NCBI GenBank assembly: GCA_965243095.1
Contig: OZ251530.1
Coordinates: 3,782,001 to 3,846,000 of the forward strand
DNA from: VXYL01 sp965243095
GTDB lineage: Bacteria; Pseudomonadota; Gammaproteobacteria; Pseudomonadales; Azotimanducaceae
Length of the DNA stretch: 64,000 nt
Reading direction: 5' to 3'
This document shows positions 1 to 8,540 of the stretch, in pieces. Each line of letters starts with the position of its first letter. The stretch's first letter is position 1. The notes below the pieces were generated by a model. The model was not told where the DNA came from and searched no databases. It saw nothing but the letters and a program-made list of their open reading frames with translations. The position numbers and the translations under genes are program-made.

Positions 1-206
1 TTGGCGCGTTCGCGTTCTTCGCTTCCTTGGGGGTGTGGTTCGCGCTCGACAAGCTCATCGGCGCGCGCGTGAGCACGCGGGTGGAGGAACTTGGCCAGGA
101 CGCCTCCGAGCTCGGCATCGAGGCGTATCCGGAGTTCGTGGTGATGCCGGACCAGGACGACGAGGAGGAGTTCCGCCAAGCGCGCGAGGAGGCGGAAGGC
201 AAGTAA
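1..206 (+). CDS. Ammonium transporter (Amt family), C-terminal end only
   Basis: The reading frame is open from the window edge (first full codon at base 3) and stops with TAA at 204-206, giving about 67 residues. The end of a hydrophobic helix is followed by a cytoplasmic tail that reads LIGARVS, then ELGIEAYPEF. This matches the conserved tail of Amt/AmtB channels, where an L-x-G-x-R-V-S motif is followed by a G-x-E-A-Y motif that contacts PII regulators. The protein would move ammonium across the inner membrane. The rest of the gene lies outside the window, so pore residues cannot be checked. The very acidic final residues are a lineage feature of unknown meaning. Confidence 0.75.
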   Translation, partial: GAFAFFASLGVWFALDKLIGARVSTRVEELGQDASELGIEAYPEFVVMPDQDDEEEFRQAREEAEGK

Positions 207-211
207 GTCGG

Positions 212-252
212 CGCGCCTTTGCGGGCGCGTTGGAGTTTGCTTGCGCAAACTC
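212..252. repeat. Double-hairpin intergenic repeat, copy 1 (likely terminator)
   Basis: Six bases after the amt stop codon there are two adjacent perfect hairpins: CGCGCC pairing with GGCGCG (212-229) and GAGTTTGC pairing with GCAAACTC (233-252). The same pair of hairpins follows the stop codons of alaA (2847-2885) and dksA (54414-54452). Their position suggests transcription termination; no T tract follows. Confidence 0.7.
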
Positions 253-289
253 AGGTGGTGCAGTTGACGCCTTTGGACAGCCCGGGCTG

Positions 290-1519
290 ATGGCGGCTGG
301 CGAGGTGGAGGAGGCCGGCGAGCGCTTCTTGTTCTCCGGCCTCAAGGTGGTGGACGCCGCCACGGTCATCGCCGCCCCGGCGGCGGCGATGATGCTGGGC
401 GACTTCGGCGCGGACGTGGTGAAGATCGAGCGCCCCGGCCGCGGCGACATGCTGCGCGGCCTCTCGCGCCGCCCGGGCACCCCCGAGGGGTCGGACTGGT
501 TCTGGCAGATGGACGGGCGCAACAAGCGCAGTCTGACGCTGAACCTCAAGAGCGAGCGCGGCCTCGAGGTGATGCGCAGGCTGGTCGCCTGGTGCGACGT
601 GTTCATCACCAACCAACCCTACGGCTCCCGCGAAGCGATGGGTCTCGCCTACGAGGACGTGCGCCCGCTCAATCCGCGCCTCATCTACGCGTCGCTCACC
701 GCGTACGGCGAGCGCGGCGCCGAACGCTACCGCAAGAGCTTCGATCAACTCGGCTACTGGGCGCGCAGCGGCCTCATGGACTTGATGCGCGAACCGGGCA
801 CCCGCCCGGCGCAAGGCCTGCCCGGCATGGGCGACCACCCCACCGCGGTGGCGCTGTACGCCGGCATCGTCACCGCGCTCTTGCGACGCGAACGCACCGG
901 CGAAGGCGGCATGGTGCACACCTCGCTGCTCGCCAACGGCTTGTGGTCGGTGTCCGGCGTGGCCGGCGCCGCCATGGCCGGCAGCGACATGGGCGCGTTC
1001 CGCGAGTGGATCGAGGTGCCCTCCTCCATGATGCGCGTCTATCAAGCCGCGGACGGGCGCTGGCTGCAGTTCAACATGGTGCGCAACGACGAGCTGCTGG
1101 CGCGCTTGTTCACCGGCTTGGAGGCCGTCCACCTGCTCGCCGACGAGCGCTTCGCCAAGCCGCCCGACATGTGGCGCAACCGCGCCGCGTTGGGCGACGC
1201 CATCGCCGCCATCGTAGCCACCAAAACCTCGGACGAGTGGCTGCGCGTTTTCGCGGAGCTGGACCTGCCGGTGAACCGCATCGCCACCGTGGAGGAGACG
1301 GTGACGGACGAGCAGGTGCTGGCCAACGAGATGGCCGTGGTGCCGCCGGAAGACGTTGGTGCGCCGCTCTTGGTGAACCACCCGCTGAAGGTTTCAAGCG
1401 TGCCGCAAGTGGGGCCGAAACGCGCGCCCAAGCTGGGCGAACACTCCGTGGAGATCCTCTCCGAACTCGGCTACAGCGCCGAGGCCATCGACTCCATGCG
1501 GGACGAAGGGGTTTTCTAA
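290..1519 (+). CDS. CaiB/BaiF-type CoA-transferase (class III)
   Basis: A 409-residue protein of normal length for class III CoA-transferases, which move CoA between acyl-CoA thioesters and free acids. The N-terminal part has the family pattern GDFGADVVKIERP (about residues 37-49), and the expected catalytic aspartate is Asp182 in GMGDH, equivalent to Asp169 of formyl-CoA transferase. The frame stays open back to base 35, but that would overlap the amt gene and the hairpin repeat, so the ATG at 290 is preferred. The substrate cannot be read from the sequence; neighbours (amt, alaA) give no clear pathway. No obvious co-transcribed partner, although alaA follows after 46 bases. Confidence 0.85.
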   Translation: MAAGEVEEAGERFLFSGLKVVDAATVIAAPAAAMMLGDFGADVVKIERPGRGDMLRGLSRRPGTPEGSDWFWQMDGRNKRSLTLNLKSERGLEVMRRLVAWCDVFITNQPYGSREAMGLAYEDVRPLNPRLIYASLTAYGERGAERYRKSFDQLGYWARSGLMDLMREPGTRPAQGLPGMGDHPTAVALYAGIVTALLRRERTGEGGMVHTSLLANGLWSVSGVAGAAMAGSDMGAFREWIEVPSSMMRVYQAADGRWLQFNMVRNDELLARLFTGLEAVHLLADERFAKPPDMWRNRAALGDAIAAIVATKTSDEWLRVFAELDLPVNRIATVEETVTDEQVLANEMAVVPPEDVGAPLLVNHPLKVSSVPQVGPKRAPKLGEHSVEILSELGYSAEAIDSMRDEGVF

Positions 1520-1565
1520 GCGCCATCGTGTAGGATCGCCCGTCCCGCCGTCCGCCAGACAATCC

Positions 1566-2843
1566 ATGCCCGTGCCAAAGACCGTCGCCGAAGAGCCCGC
1601 GCCCGCCGTGCCGTTCGCGCGCCCGGCACCGGCGGTGATCCGCAAGTCCGCGAAACTGGCGGACGTGTGCTACGACATCCGCGGGCCGGTGCAGGCGGAA
1701 GCGCACCGGCTGGAGGAGGAAGGGCACCGCATCCTCAAGCTGCACCTCGGCAATCCGGCGCCGTTCGGCTTCGAGGCGCCGGAGGAGATCCTGCGCGACG
1801 TGATCCACAACCTGCCGAGTTCGCAAGGCTATTGCGATTCCAAGGGGCTCTACTCGGCGCGCAAGGCGGTGATGCAGGAGTGTCAGCGCCAAGGGGTGCG
1901 CGGCGTGGACATCGACGACATCATCATCGGCAACGGCGTGAGCGAGCTGATCGTCATGGCGATGCAGGCGCTCTTGAACGACGGCGACGAGGTGCTTTTG
2001 CCAGCGCCGGACTACCCGTTGTGGACCGCCGCGGTGCGCCTCGCCGGCGGTGTGCCGGTGCATTACCGCTGCGACGAGGACGCCGCTTGGCAGCCGGACT
2101 TGGACGACATTCGCGCCAAAACCGGCAAGCGCTGCCGCGGCATCGTGGTGATCAACCCGAACAATCCCACCGGCGCGGTGTACGGCGGGGAAACGCTGCG
2201 CGGCATCACGGATTGGGCGCGGCGGCGCGGTCTCGTGCAATTCGCCGACGAGATCTACGAGAAGATGCTCTACGACGACGCCAAGCACCTGCCCTTGGCG
2301 GCGCTTTCGGAGGATGTGCCCACGGTCACCTTCAACGGCCTCTCCAAGGCGTACCGCGTGGCTGGATTCCGCGTCGGCTGGATGGTGGTGAGCGGCGCCA
2401 AAGAACGCGCCGCGGACTACATCGAGGGGCTCAACATTCTGGCGTCCATGCGCTTGTGCGCCAACGTGCCGGCGCAACACGCTATCCAAACAGCCCTCGG
2501 CGGCTATCAGAGCATCCACGAATACACCCGGCCGGGCGGCATCCTGCACGAGCAGCGCCGCGTGGCGCACGCCATGCTCAACCAAATCGAGGGCGTGAGC
2601 TGCGTGCAACCGGCCGGCGCCTTGTACGCCTTCCCGAAACTCGACCCAGAACGCTTCCGCATCGAGGACGATGAGCAGTTCGTGCTGGATCTGCTGCGCA
2701 AGGAGAAGATCCTGGTGGTGCAGGGCAGCGCCTTCAATCTGCCGACGCCGGACCACTTTCGCTTGGTGTTCCTGCCGCGGGTGGAGGAACTCACCACCGC
2801 CATAGGGCGCATCGGCGAGTTTCTCGCCAGCTATAGACAGTGA
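1566..2843 (+). CDS. alaA: Alanine/glutamate-pyruvate aminotransferase, AlaA-like
   Basis: A 425-residue fold-type I PLP aminotransferase. It is very close to E. coli AlaA along its whole length, including IGNGVSELIV, PAPDYPLWTAAV, INPNNPTGAVY and the PLP lysine in FNGLSKAYRVAGF (Lys261). It should convert pyruvate and glutamate to alanine and 2-oxoglutarate in the cytoplasm. The N-terminus is about 20 residues longer than in E. coli and proline/alanine rich; a GTG at 1638 is an alternative start closer to the family length. A double-hairpin repeat follows four bases after the stop. Confidence 0.9.
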   Translation: MPVPKTVAEEPAPAVPFARPAPAVIRKSAKLADVCYDIRGPVQAEAHRLEEEGHRILKLHLGNPAPFGFEAPEEILRDVIHNLPSSQGYCDSKGLYSARKAVMQECQRQGVRGVDIDDIIIGNGVSELIVMAMQALLNDGDEVLLPAPDYPLWTAAVRLAGGVPVHYRCDEDAAWQPDLDDIRAKTGKRCRGIVVINPNNPTGAVYGGETLRGITDWARRRGLVQFADEIYEKMLYDDAKHLPLAALSEDVPTVTFNGLSKAYRVAGFRVGWMVVSGAKERAADYIEGLNILASMRLCANVPAQHAIQTALGGYQSIHEYTRPGGILHEQRRVAHAMLNQIEGVSCVQPAGALYAFPKLDPERFRIEDDEQFVLDLLRKEKILVVQGSAFNLPTPDHFRLVFLPRVEELTTAIGRIGEFLASYRQ

Positions 2844-2846
2844 GGG

Positions 2847-2885
2847 CGCGCCCTTCGGGCGCGTTGGAGTTTGCTACGCAAACTC
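2847..2885. repeat. Double-hairpin intergenic repeat, copy 2 (likely bidirectional terminator)
   Basis: CGCGCCC-TTC-GGGCGCG (2847-2863) is followed by GAGTTTGC-TAC-GCAAACTC (2867-2885), both stems perfect. It lies between the convergent alaA and the flavoprotein gene, so it could end transcription from both sides. Same architecture as 212-252 and 54414-54452. Confidence 0.75.
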
Positions 2886-2907
2886 TTGCGCCACGGTGGG
2901 AAGAAGC

Positions 2908-3987
2908 CTAGCCGATCAGCTCCACTACTCGTTCGGCTATGGCTAGGGATGCGGTTAGGCCGGGGGATTCGATGCCGAGCAGGTTCACCAAGCCGGGGAC
3001 GCCGTTGTCCGGCGGGCCTTCGATCACAAAATCCGCCGCTGGAGTGCCCGCCGGGACCAGCTTCGGACGGATGCCCGTGTAGCCTTGGTGCAAGCGCTCC
3101 GGGGCCAACCCGGGGTAGTAGCGCCGGATGGCGGCCACGAAATCGTCGAAGTGGGCGTTGTCGAAGCCGTAGTCGTCGTCTTCCTGCCACACGACATCCG
3201 GCCCGAAGCGCGCTTGCCCGGCCAAGTCCAGCGTCACATGCACGCCGAGGCCGCTGGCCGTCGCCACTGGATAGACCAGCCGCGAAAACGGGGATGCGCC
3301 GGACAGCGTGTAGTAGTGCCCCTTCGCGTAGTAACCGCGCCAAGCGCCGCCGAGCCGCGCCGCCAGCGTCGGTGCATGCAAGCCGCCGGCGTTCACCACC
3401 GCTTTGGCGTCTAGGTCGAAGTCCCCGCAGGACACGCGCAAGCCTGTGTCCCGCGCCGCGAGGTCGGACACTGTCGTGCGATATGCCACAACGCCCCCGG
3501 CGGCTTCCAAGTCGCTAACGAGGCTCAGCATGAAGGCGTGGCTGTCGATGATGCCGGTGGATTCCGAATACACGCCGGCAAGGGCTTCGACCTCCGGTTC
3601 CAGCGATCGCAGATCCGCCCGCGTCAGCCACGGCAGTTCGCCGACGCCGTTGGCGACCGCCCGCTGCTGGTAGTCGTGCAAGGTGTCCAGCTGCGCTTCG
3701 GCGGTGGCGACGATGATCTTGCCGATGCGTTGGTGCGGCACGTTGTACTCGGCGCAATGCTGGTACAACAGCGCTTTGCCGCGCACGCACAGCGTCGCTT
3801 TGGCGGAGCCGGTGGGGTAGTAGATGCCGGCGTGGATGACCTCGGAGTTGCGCGAGGAGGTTTCCACGCCGACGAGTTCGTGGCGTTCCAGCACCAGCAC
3901 TTCGCGCCCGGCTTGCGCCAACGCCCGGGCGGCGGCGAGGCCGACGACGCCGGCGCCGATGACAACGACGTCGCACTGTTCGGCCAC
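2908..3987 (-). CDS. FAD-dependent L-2-hydroxyglutarate oxidase-like protein (LhgO/DAO family)
   Basis: A 359-residue flavoprotein starting at a GTG (3987) 17 bases after the tusA stop. The N-terminus has the dinucleotide-binding pattern DVVVIGAGVVGLAAARAL. It is followed by the LhgO-like segment RNSEVIHAGIYYPTGSAKA and the region GVHVTLDLAGQARFGPD, all features of the L-2-hydroxyglutarate dehydrogenase branch of the DAO superfamily. It is shorter than E. coli LhgO (422) but within the range of bacterial relatives. Likely reaction: oxidation of L-2-hydroxyglutarate or a related 2-hydroxy acid, passing electrons to the membrane. Probably co-transcribed with tusA. Exact substrate uncertain. Confidence 0.75.
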   Translation of the reverse strand: MAEQCDVVVIGAGVVGLAAARALAQAGREVLVLERHELVGVETSSRNSEVIHAGIYYPTGSAKATLCVRGKALLYQHCAEYNVPHQRIGKIIVATAEAQLDTLHDYQQRAVANGVGELPWLTRADLRSLEPEVEALAGVYSESTGIIDSHAFMLSLVSDLEAAGGVVAYRTTVSDLAARDTGLRVSCGDFDLDAKAVVNAGGLHAPTLAARLGGAWRGYYAKGHYYTLSGASPFSRLVYPVATASGLGVHVTLDLAGQARFGPDVVWQEDDDYGFDNAHFDDFVAAIRRYYPGLAPERLHQGYTGIRPKLVPAGTPAADFVIEGPPDNGVPGLVNLLGIESPGLTASLAIAERVVELIG

Positions 3988-4004
3988 GGCGCCGGCCGCG
4001 CCGC

Positions 4005-4262
4005 TCAGCCCTTGCGGATCACGAAGCGAAAGCGATCGCCCGAACGCTCGGATACCGTCAGCTCGTGGCCCATGAAGCGGCAGAAGTTGGTGAAGTCGCG
4101 CTCCGTGGAAGGATCGGTGGCGACGATGGCGACGGTCTCGCCGGCGTTCATCCTCCGCATCTTGTTGCGCACCAGCATCAGCGGTTCCGGGCAGCGCAAA
4201 TCCACCGCGTCCACGGTGTGATTCGCTTGGTTGCAAAATGCGGCGTCTGCTGGGTCGGTCAC
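4005..4262 (-). CDS. tusA: Sulfur carrier protein TusA
   Basis: An 85-residue protein with the TusA signature DLRCPEPLMLVRNKMR, in which the cysteine of CPEP carries the persulfide, and a C-terminus FVIRKG nearly identical to E. coli TusA. TusA accepts sulfur from IscS and passes it towards TusBCD-MnmA for 2-thiouridine at tRNA wobble positions, and in some bacteria to other sulfur pathways. It is the first gene of a probable two-gene unit with the flavoprotein downstream and is divergent from uvrB, with about 107 bases of shared upstream region. Confidence 0.9.
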   Translation of the reverse strand: MTDPADAAFCNQANHTVDAVDLRCPEPLMLVRNKMRRMNAGETVAIVATDPSTERDFTNFCRFMGHELTVSERSGDRFRFVIRKG

Positions 4263-4369
4263 GGAGCACCCGCCAGCGCACGGGTGAGTGCGAGCATGGC
4301 GGCATCATACCACCGGCGCGTAGCCGCAGGAGCCGCGGGCGATCGCCAACCACGCGGTAAACTCGCCCC

Positions 4370-6406
4370 ATGCAGGCGGTGCAAGACTTCAAGGTGGTGG
4401 CGGACTACCGCCCGGCGGGCGACCAGCCCACCGCCATCGCCGGCTTGGTCGATGGCTTGGGCGCGGGGTTGGCGCACCAGACGCTGCTCGGCGTCACCGG
4501 CTCGGGCAAGACCTTCGCGGTGGCGAACGTCATCGCCAAGGTGCAGCGCCCGACGCTGGTGCTGGCGCCGAACAAGACCCTCGCGGCGCAACTTTACGGC
4601 GAGTTCCGCGAGTTCTTTCCGCGCAACGCCGTCGAGTATTTCGTCTCCTACTACGACTACTACCAGCCGGAGGCGTATGTGCCGGCCTCGGACACCTACA
4701 TCGAGAAGGACGCCTCCATCAACGCGCACATCGAGCAGATGCGCCTTTCCGCCACCAAGGCGCTGCTGGAACGGCGCGACACCGTCATCGTGGCGTCCGT
4801 GTCCGCCATCTACGGCTTGGGCGACCCCACCTCGTACTTGCAGATGGTGCTGCACCTCGACCGCGGCGACCGGGTGGATCAACGCTACCTGCTGCGCCGC
4901 CTGGCGGAGTTGCAGTACACGCGCAACGACGCGGCGTTCCAGCGCGGCACTTACCGGGTGCGCGGCGACGTCATCGACATCTTCCCCGCCGAATCCGAGA
5001 AGGAGGCGGTGCGCGTGGAGTTGTTCGACGACGAGCTGGAGAACCTCGCCTTGTTCGACCCGCTCACCGGCGAAGTGCTGCGCCGCCTGCCCCGCTACAC
5101 GGTGTTCCCCAAGACGCACTACGTCACGCCGAAGGAACGCATCCTCGCCGTCATCGACGACATCCGCGAGGAACTCGCCGAAAGGCTCGCGATCCTGCGG
5201 GACGACGGCCGCCTGGTGGAGGCGCAGCGCTTGGAGCAGCGCACGCGGTTCGACCTAGAGATGATCCAAGAGCTCGGCTATTGCAGCGGCATCGAGAACT
5301 ACTCGCGCTATCTCTCCGGGCGGGCGCCGGGCGAACCGCCGCCGACGTTGTTCGACTATCTGCCGAAGGACGCCCTGCTGGTGGTGGACGAATCCCACGT
5401 CACCGTGCCGCAGCTGGGCGCCATGTACAAGGGCGACCGCTCGCGCAAGGAAACGCTGGTGGAGTACGGCTTCCGGCTGCCCTCGGCGCTGGACAACCGA
5501 CCGCTGCGCTTCGACGAATGGGAGAACCTAGCGCCGCAGATGATCTTCGTATCCGCCACCCCCGGCCCCTACGAGGGCGACCGCGCCGGCGCCGTGGTGG
5601 AGCAGGTGGTGCGGCCCACCGGCTTGGTGGACCCGCAAGTGGACGTGCGCCCCGCCTCCACGCAGGTGGACGACCTGTTCGCCGAGATCCGCCGCACCAC
5701 GGACGCCGAGGAACGGGTGCTGGTGACCACGCTCACCAAGCGCATGGCCGAAGATCTCACCGAGTATCTGGACGAACACGGCGTGCGCGTGCGCTACCTG
5801 CACTCGGACATCGACACGGTGGAGCGCACGGAGATCGTCCGCGATCTGCGCCTCGGCAAGTTCGACGTGCTGGTGGGCATCAACCTGCTGCGCGAAGGGC
5901 TGGACATGCCGGAGGTGTCCCTGGTGGCCATTCTGGACGCCGACAAGGAGGGCTTCCTGCGCGCCGAACGCTCGCTCATCCAGACCATCGGCCGTGCCGC
6001 CCGCAATCTGCACGGCCGCGCCATCCTCTACGCGGACGACGTCACCGGCTCCATGCGGCGCGCCATCGACGAAACCAACCGCCGCCGCGACAAGCAGCTA
6101 GCCTTCAACGCGAAGCACGGCATCGTGCCGCGCACGGTGTCCAAAGCCGTCGCCGACGTGATGGAGGGCGCCCGCGACGCCCCGGGCGCGACCCGCCCCA
6201 AACGCGGCCGCGGCAAGGTGGAACCCAAACCCACGCCGGCGACCCAGGCCGCGCGCGAGCGCAGCGGCGACGCCAAAGCCCTCGGCAAGCTGCTGGCCGA
6301 GCTGGAGGAGAAGATGATGGCCCACGCCAAGAACCTGGAGTTCGAGGAAGCCGCCGCGCTGCGCGACGAGGTGCGCGACATCCGTGCGACGTACTTGACG
6401 GCGTGA
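4370..6406 (+). CDS. uvrB: Excinuclease ABC subunit B (UvrB)
   Basis: A 678-residue protein (E. coli UvrB 673). Walker A GVTGSGKT is at residues 41-48. The damage-verifying beta-hairpin with YYDYYQPEAYVP follows, then the helicase motifs DESHVT, SATPGPYE and QTIGRAARN. The C-terminal UVR domain (EEKMMAHAKNLEFEEAAALR) recruits UvrC. UvrB receives damaged DNA from UvrA and loads UvrC for nucleotide excision repair. ATG start at 4370; the second domain boundary and length agree with the family. A 9-bp hairpin follows the stop. Confidence 0.97.
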   Translation: MQAVQDFKVVADYRPAGDQPTAIAGLVDGLGAGLAHQTLLGVTGSGKTFAVANVIAKVQRPTLVLAPNKTLAAQLYGEFREFFPRNAVEYFVSYYDYYQPEAYVPASDTYIEKDASINAHIEQMRLSATKALLERRDTVIVASVSAIYGLGDPTSYLQMVLHLDRGDRVDQRYLLRRLAELQYTRNDAAFQRGTYRVRGDVIDIFPAESEKEAVRVELFDDELENLALFDPLTGEVLRRLPRYTVFPKTHYVTPKERILAVIDDIREELAERLAILRDDGRLVEAQRLEQRTRFDLEMIQELGYCSGIENYSRYLSGRAPGEPPPTLFDYLPKDALLVVDESHVTVPQLGAMYKGDRSRKETLVEYGFRLPSALDNRPLRFDEWENLAPQMIFVSATPGPYEGDRAGAVVEQVVRPTGLVDPQVDVRPASTQVDDLFAEIRRTTDAEERVLVTTLTKRMAEDLTEYLDEHGVRVRYLHSDIDTVERTEIVRDLRLGKFDVLVGINLLREGLDMPEVSLVAILDADKEGFLRAERSLIQTIGRAARNLHGRAILYADDVTGSMRRAIDETNRRRDKQLAFNAKHGIVPRTVSKAVADVMEGARDAPGATRPKRGRGKVEPKPTPATQAARERSGDAKALGKLLAELEEKMMAHAKNLEFEEAAALRDEVRDIRATYLTA

Positions 6407-6417
6407 CCCGACGCCGC

Positions 6418-6440
6418 GGCGGAGCTTCGCCAGCTCCGCC
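6418..6440 (+). terminator. Hairpin after uvrB
   Basis: GGCGGAGCT, five-base loop TCGCC, AGCTCCGCC: a perfect 9-bp GC-rich stem 12 bases after the uvrB stop. There is no run of T after it, so efficient Rho-independent termination is not certain. Confidence 0.4.
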
Positions 6441-6468
6441 ACCGCCGAGTTGCCGGCCACCAGTGTTG

Positions 6469-6474
6469 TACAAT
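6469..6474 (+). promoter_or_regulatory. Possible -10 element of the icd promoter
   Basis: TACAAT lies 42 bases before the icd start in an otherwise GC-rich spacer. No well-spaced -35 box is visible (the TTGCCG upstream is only 13 bases away), so this is a weak assignment. Confidence 0.3.
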
Positions 6475-6516
6475 CGCGCATCGTATCCATTTTCGCGAGG
6501 GGCAAAAGCGGTTCGC

Positions 6517-7779
6517 ATGGGCTACCAACACCTTGAAGTGCCGTCCAACGGCGAGAAGATCCAGGTCGGCGAAGACGGCTCGTTGCGGGTGCCCGATCAT
6601 CCGATCATCCCCTTTATAGAAGGCGACGGCATCGGCGTGGACATCACGCCGGTGATGCGCGCGGTGGTGGACGCCGCGGTGGAGCAAGCCTACGGCGGGA
6701 AACGCGCCATCGCGTGGATGGAGATCTACTCTGGCGAGAAATCCCTGCGCGTGTACGGCGACGGCGAGTGGCTGCCGGAGGAGACGCTCGCCGCGCTGCG
6801 CGAGTTCTCGGTGGGCATCAAGGGCCCCATGACCACGCCGGTGGGCGGCGGCATCCGCTCGCTGAACGTGGCGCTGCGGCAGTTTCTGGATTTGTACGTC
6901 TGCCAACGCCCGGTGCGCTGGCTGCAAGGCGTGCCCAGCCCGGTGCGGGAGCCGCACAAGACGGACATGGTGATCTTCCGCGAGAACACCGAGGACATCT
7001 ACGCCGGCGTGGAGTGGGAGGCCGGTTCCGTGGAGGCGGACAAGGTCATCGGCTTTCTGCGCGGCGAGATGGGCGTGCAGAAGATCCGCTTTCCGCGCAA
7101 CTGCGGCATCGGCGTCAAGCCGGTGTCCGTGGAAGGCACCCAGCGCTTGGTGCGCAAAGCCATCGAATACGCCATCGCCGAGGATCGCCGCTCGGTGACC
7201 TTCGTCCACAAGGGCAACATCATGAAGTTCACCGAGGGCGCGTTCAAGGACTGGGGCTACGCGCTGGCCGCGGAGGAGTTCGGCGCCACGCCGCTGGATG
7301 GCGGGCCGTGGCACGAGCTGGAGAATCCGCGCACCGGCCGCACCATCGTCATCAAGGACATGATCGCGGACGCCATGCTGCAGCAGATCCTCACCCGCCC
7401 GGACGAGTACGACGTGATCGCCACCATGAACCTGAACGGCGACTACCTCTCGGACGCCTTGGCCGCCCAAGTCGGCGGCATCGGCATCGCCCCGGGCGCG
7501 AACATCGGCGACGCGGTGGCGCTGTTCGAGGCCACCCACGGCACGGCGCCCAAGTACACCGGCCAAGACAAGGTGAACCCGGGCTCGCTGATCCTCTCCG
7601 CCGAGATGATGCTGCGCCACCTGGGCTGGCGCGAGGCCGCGGACCTCATCATCCGCGGCATGGAGGGCGCCATCGCCCAGAAGACCGTCACCTACGACTT
7701 CGAGCGCCTGATGACCGGCGCCACGCGGGTCTCGTGTTCGGCGTTTGGCGACGCGGTGATCGCCAAGATGGGGGCGTAG
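6517..7779 (+). CDS. icd: NADP-dependent isocitrate dehydrogenase
   Basis: A 420-residue enzyme (E. coli Icd 416) that oxidatively decarboxylates isocitrate to 2-oxoglutarate in the TCA cycle. The active-site serine lies in TTPVGGGIRSLNVALRQ (Ser115), equivalent to Ser113 that AceK phosphorylates in E. coli. The substrate and metal region NLNGDYLSDALAAQVGG is present, and HGTAPKYTGQDKVNPGS carries the Lys-Tyr pair that gives NADP specificity. The frame is open upstream into uvrB, but ATG 6517 matches the family start. A G/C hairpin follows the stop. Confidence 0.95.
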   Translation: MGYQHLEVPSNGEKIQVGEDGSLRVPDHPIIPFIEGDGIGVDITPVMRAVVDAAVEQAYGGKRAIAWMEIYSGEKSLRVYGDGEWLPEETLAALREFSVGIKGPMTTPVGGGIRSLNVALRQFLDLYVCQRPVRWLQGVPSPVREPHKTDMVIFRENTEDIYAGVEWEAGSVEADKVIGFLRGEMGVQKIRFPRNCGIGVKPVSVEGTQRLVRKAIEYAIAEDRRSVTFVHKGNIMKFTEGAFKDWGYALAAEEFGATPLDGGPWHELENPRTGRTIVIKDMIADAMLQQILTRPDEYDVIATMNLNGDYLSDALAAQVGGIGIAPGANIGDAVALFEATHGTAPKYTGQDKVNPGSLILSAEMMLRHLGWREAADLIIRGMEGAIAQKTVTYDFERLMTGATRVSCSAFGDAVIAKMGA

Positions 7780-7802
7780 CCTAGTGGGCGCTGATCTGCT
7801 TC

Positions 7803-7817
7803 GGGGGCTTCGCCCCC
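7803..7817 (+). terminator. Hairpin after icd
   Basis: GGGGGC-TTC-GCCCCC forms a tight hairpin 23 bases after the icd stop. It is followed by a C-rich stretch and no T run; plausible terminator only. The remainder of 7818-8001 holds no credible gene. Confidence 0.45.
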
Positions 7818-8001
7818 GGGACCCCCTTTGGGGTGACGGCGTGCTTGGCGTGGCTGTTTGGGCCTTGAAGCGCGTGTTGCCAGATGCGACGCCCTGGTCG
7901 GCGAGTTTGGGGGTTGATTCCAATTGGCGAACGAACATGCTGTCCACTCGCCCGTTCGGCAGGGGTTGATTATTCGTACTTTCGTGTTCGAGAATCCCCC
8001 T

Positions 8002-8439
8002 ATGACGAGCGCGAGTGACTGGCCAAGCCGCTCTCGCCGCGTGAGCGGGAGCATGCCGCGGTGGCGGCCGCAACCGCCGCCGCCCGTTCGCGCCGCCACC
8101 GCGCCGCCGGACGACGACGCGCCGGGGGAGGATTGGGACACCGGCACGGTGGTGGAGGAGCGGCCGGCCGAGCCCAAGCTGCAGCCGCCGCCGATGTACA
8201 AGGTCATCCTGCTCAACGACGACTACACGCGCATGGAGTTCGTCGTCCATGTGCTCATGCGCTTCTTCGACATGGATCCCGAGAAAGCCACGCAGGTGAT
8301 GTACGCCATCCACACCGGCGGCAGCGCGGTGGTGGGCATCTACACCCGCGACATCGCCGAGACCAAATCCGAGCAGGTGAACGCCTACGCCCAAGAGAAC
8401 GAGTTCCCCCTGCGCTCCACCGTGGAAATGACGGACTGA
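8002..8439 (+). CDS. clpS: ClpS, adaptor for the ClpAP protease
   Basis: A 145-residue protein whose last ~95 residues are typical ClpS: MYKVILLNDDYTRMEFVVHV, then ATQVMYAIHTGG and ETKSEQVNAYAQENEFPL. The Asn-Asp-Asp and the neighbouring Met/Asp residues form the pocket that binds N-degron substrates and delivers them to ClpA. The proline-rich N-terminal ~50 residues are longer than in E. coli (106 residues in total); the ATG at 8053 is an alternative start. It stands directly before clpA, the conserved order. Confidence 0.9.
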   Translation: MTSASDWPSRSRRVSGSMPRWRPQPPPPVRAATAPPDDDAPGEDWDTGTVVEERPAEPKLQPPPMYKVILLNDDYTRMEFVVHVLMRFFDMDPEKATQVMYAIHTGGSAVVGIYTRDIAETKSEQVNAYAQENEFPLRSTVEMTD

Positions 8440-8540
8440 GCCGGTGCCACGGCCATGCGCTTAGCAGCTAGCGTCCCGCGCGGCGGCAAGCGGAGCGAAC
8501 TCCCCCGCGTCCGAGGGGCGCGCCTTCATTAGGAGAGAGA

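Noticed and set aside
7784..7969. Possible 61-residue gene between icd and clpS
   Set aside because: No ribosome-binding site, no recognisable domain, and it contains the icd hairpin.
6028..8394. Very long open frame (788 codons) on the minus strand across uvrB, icd and clpS
   Set aside because: It lies antisense to three clearly conserved genes and its translation is His/Arg/Ala/Gly-rich, the usual artefact of GC-rich coding DNA.
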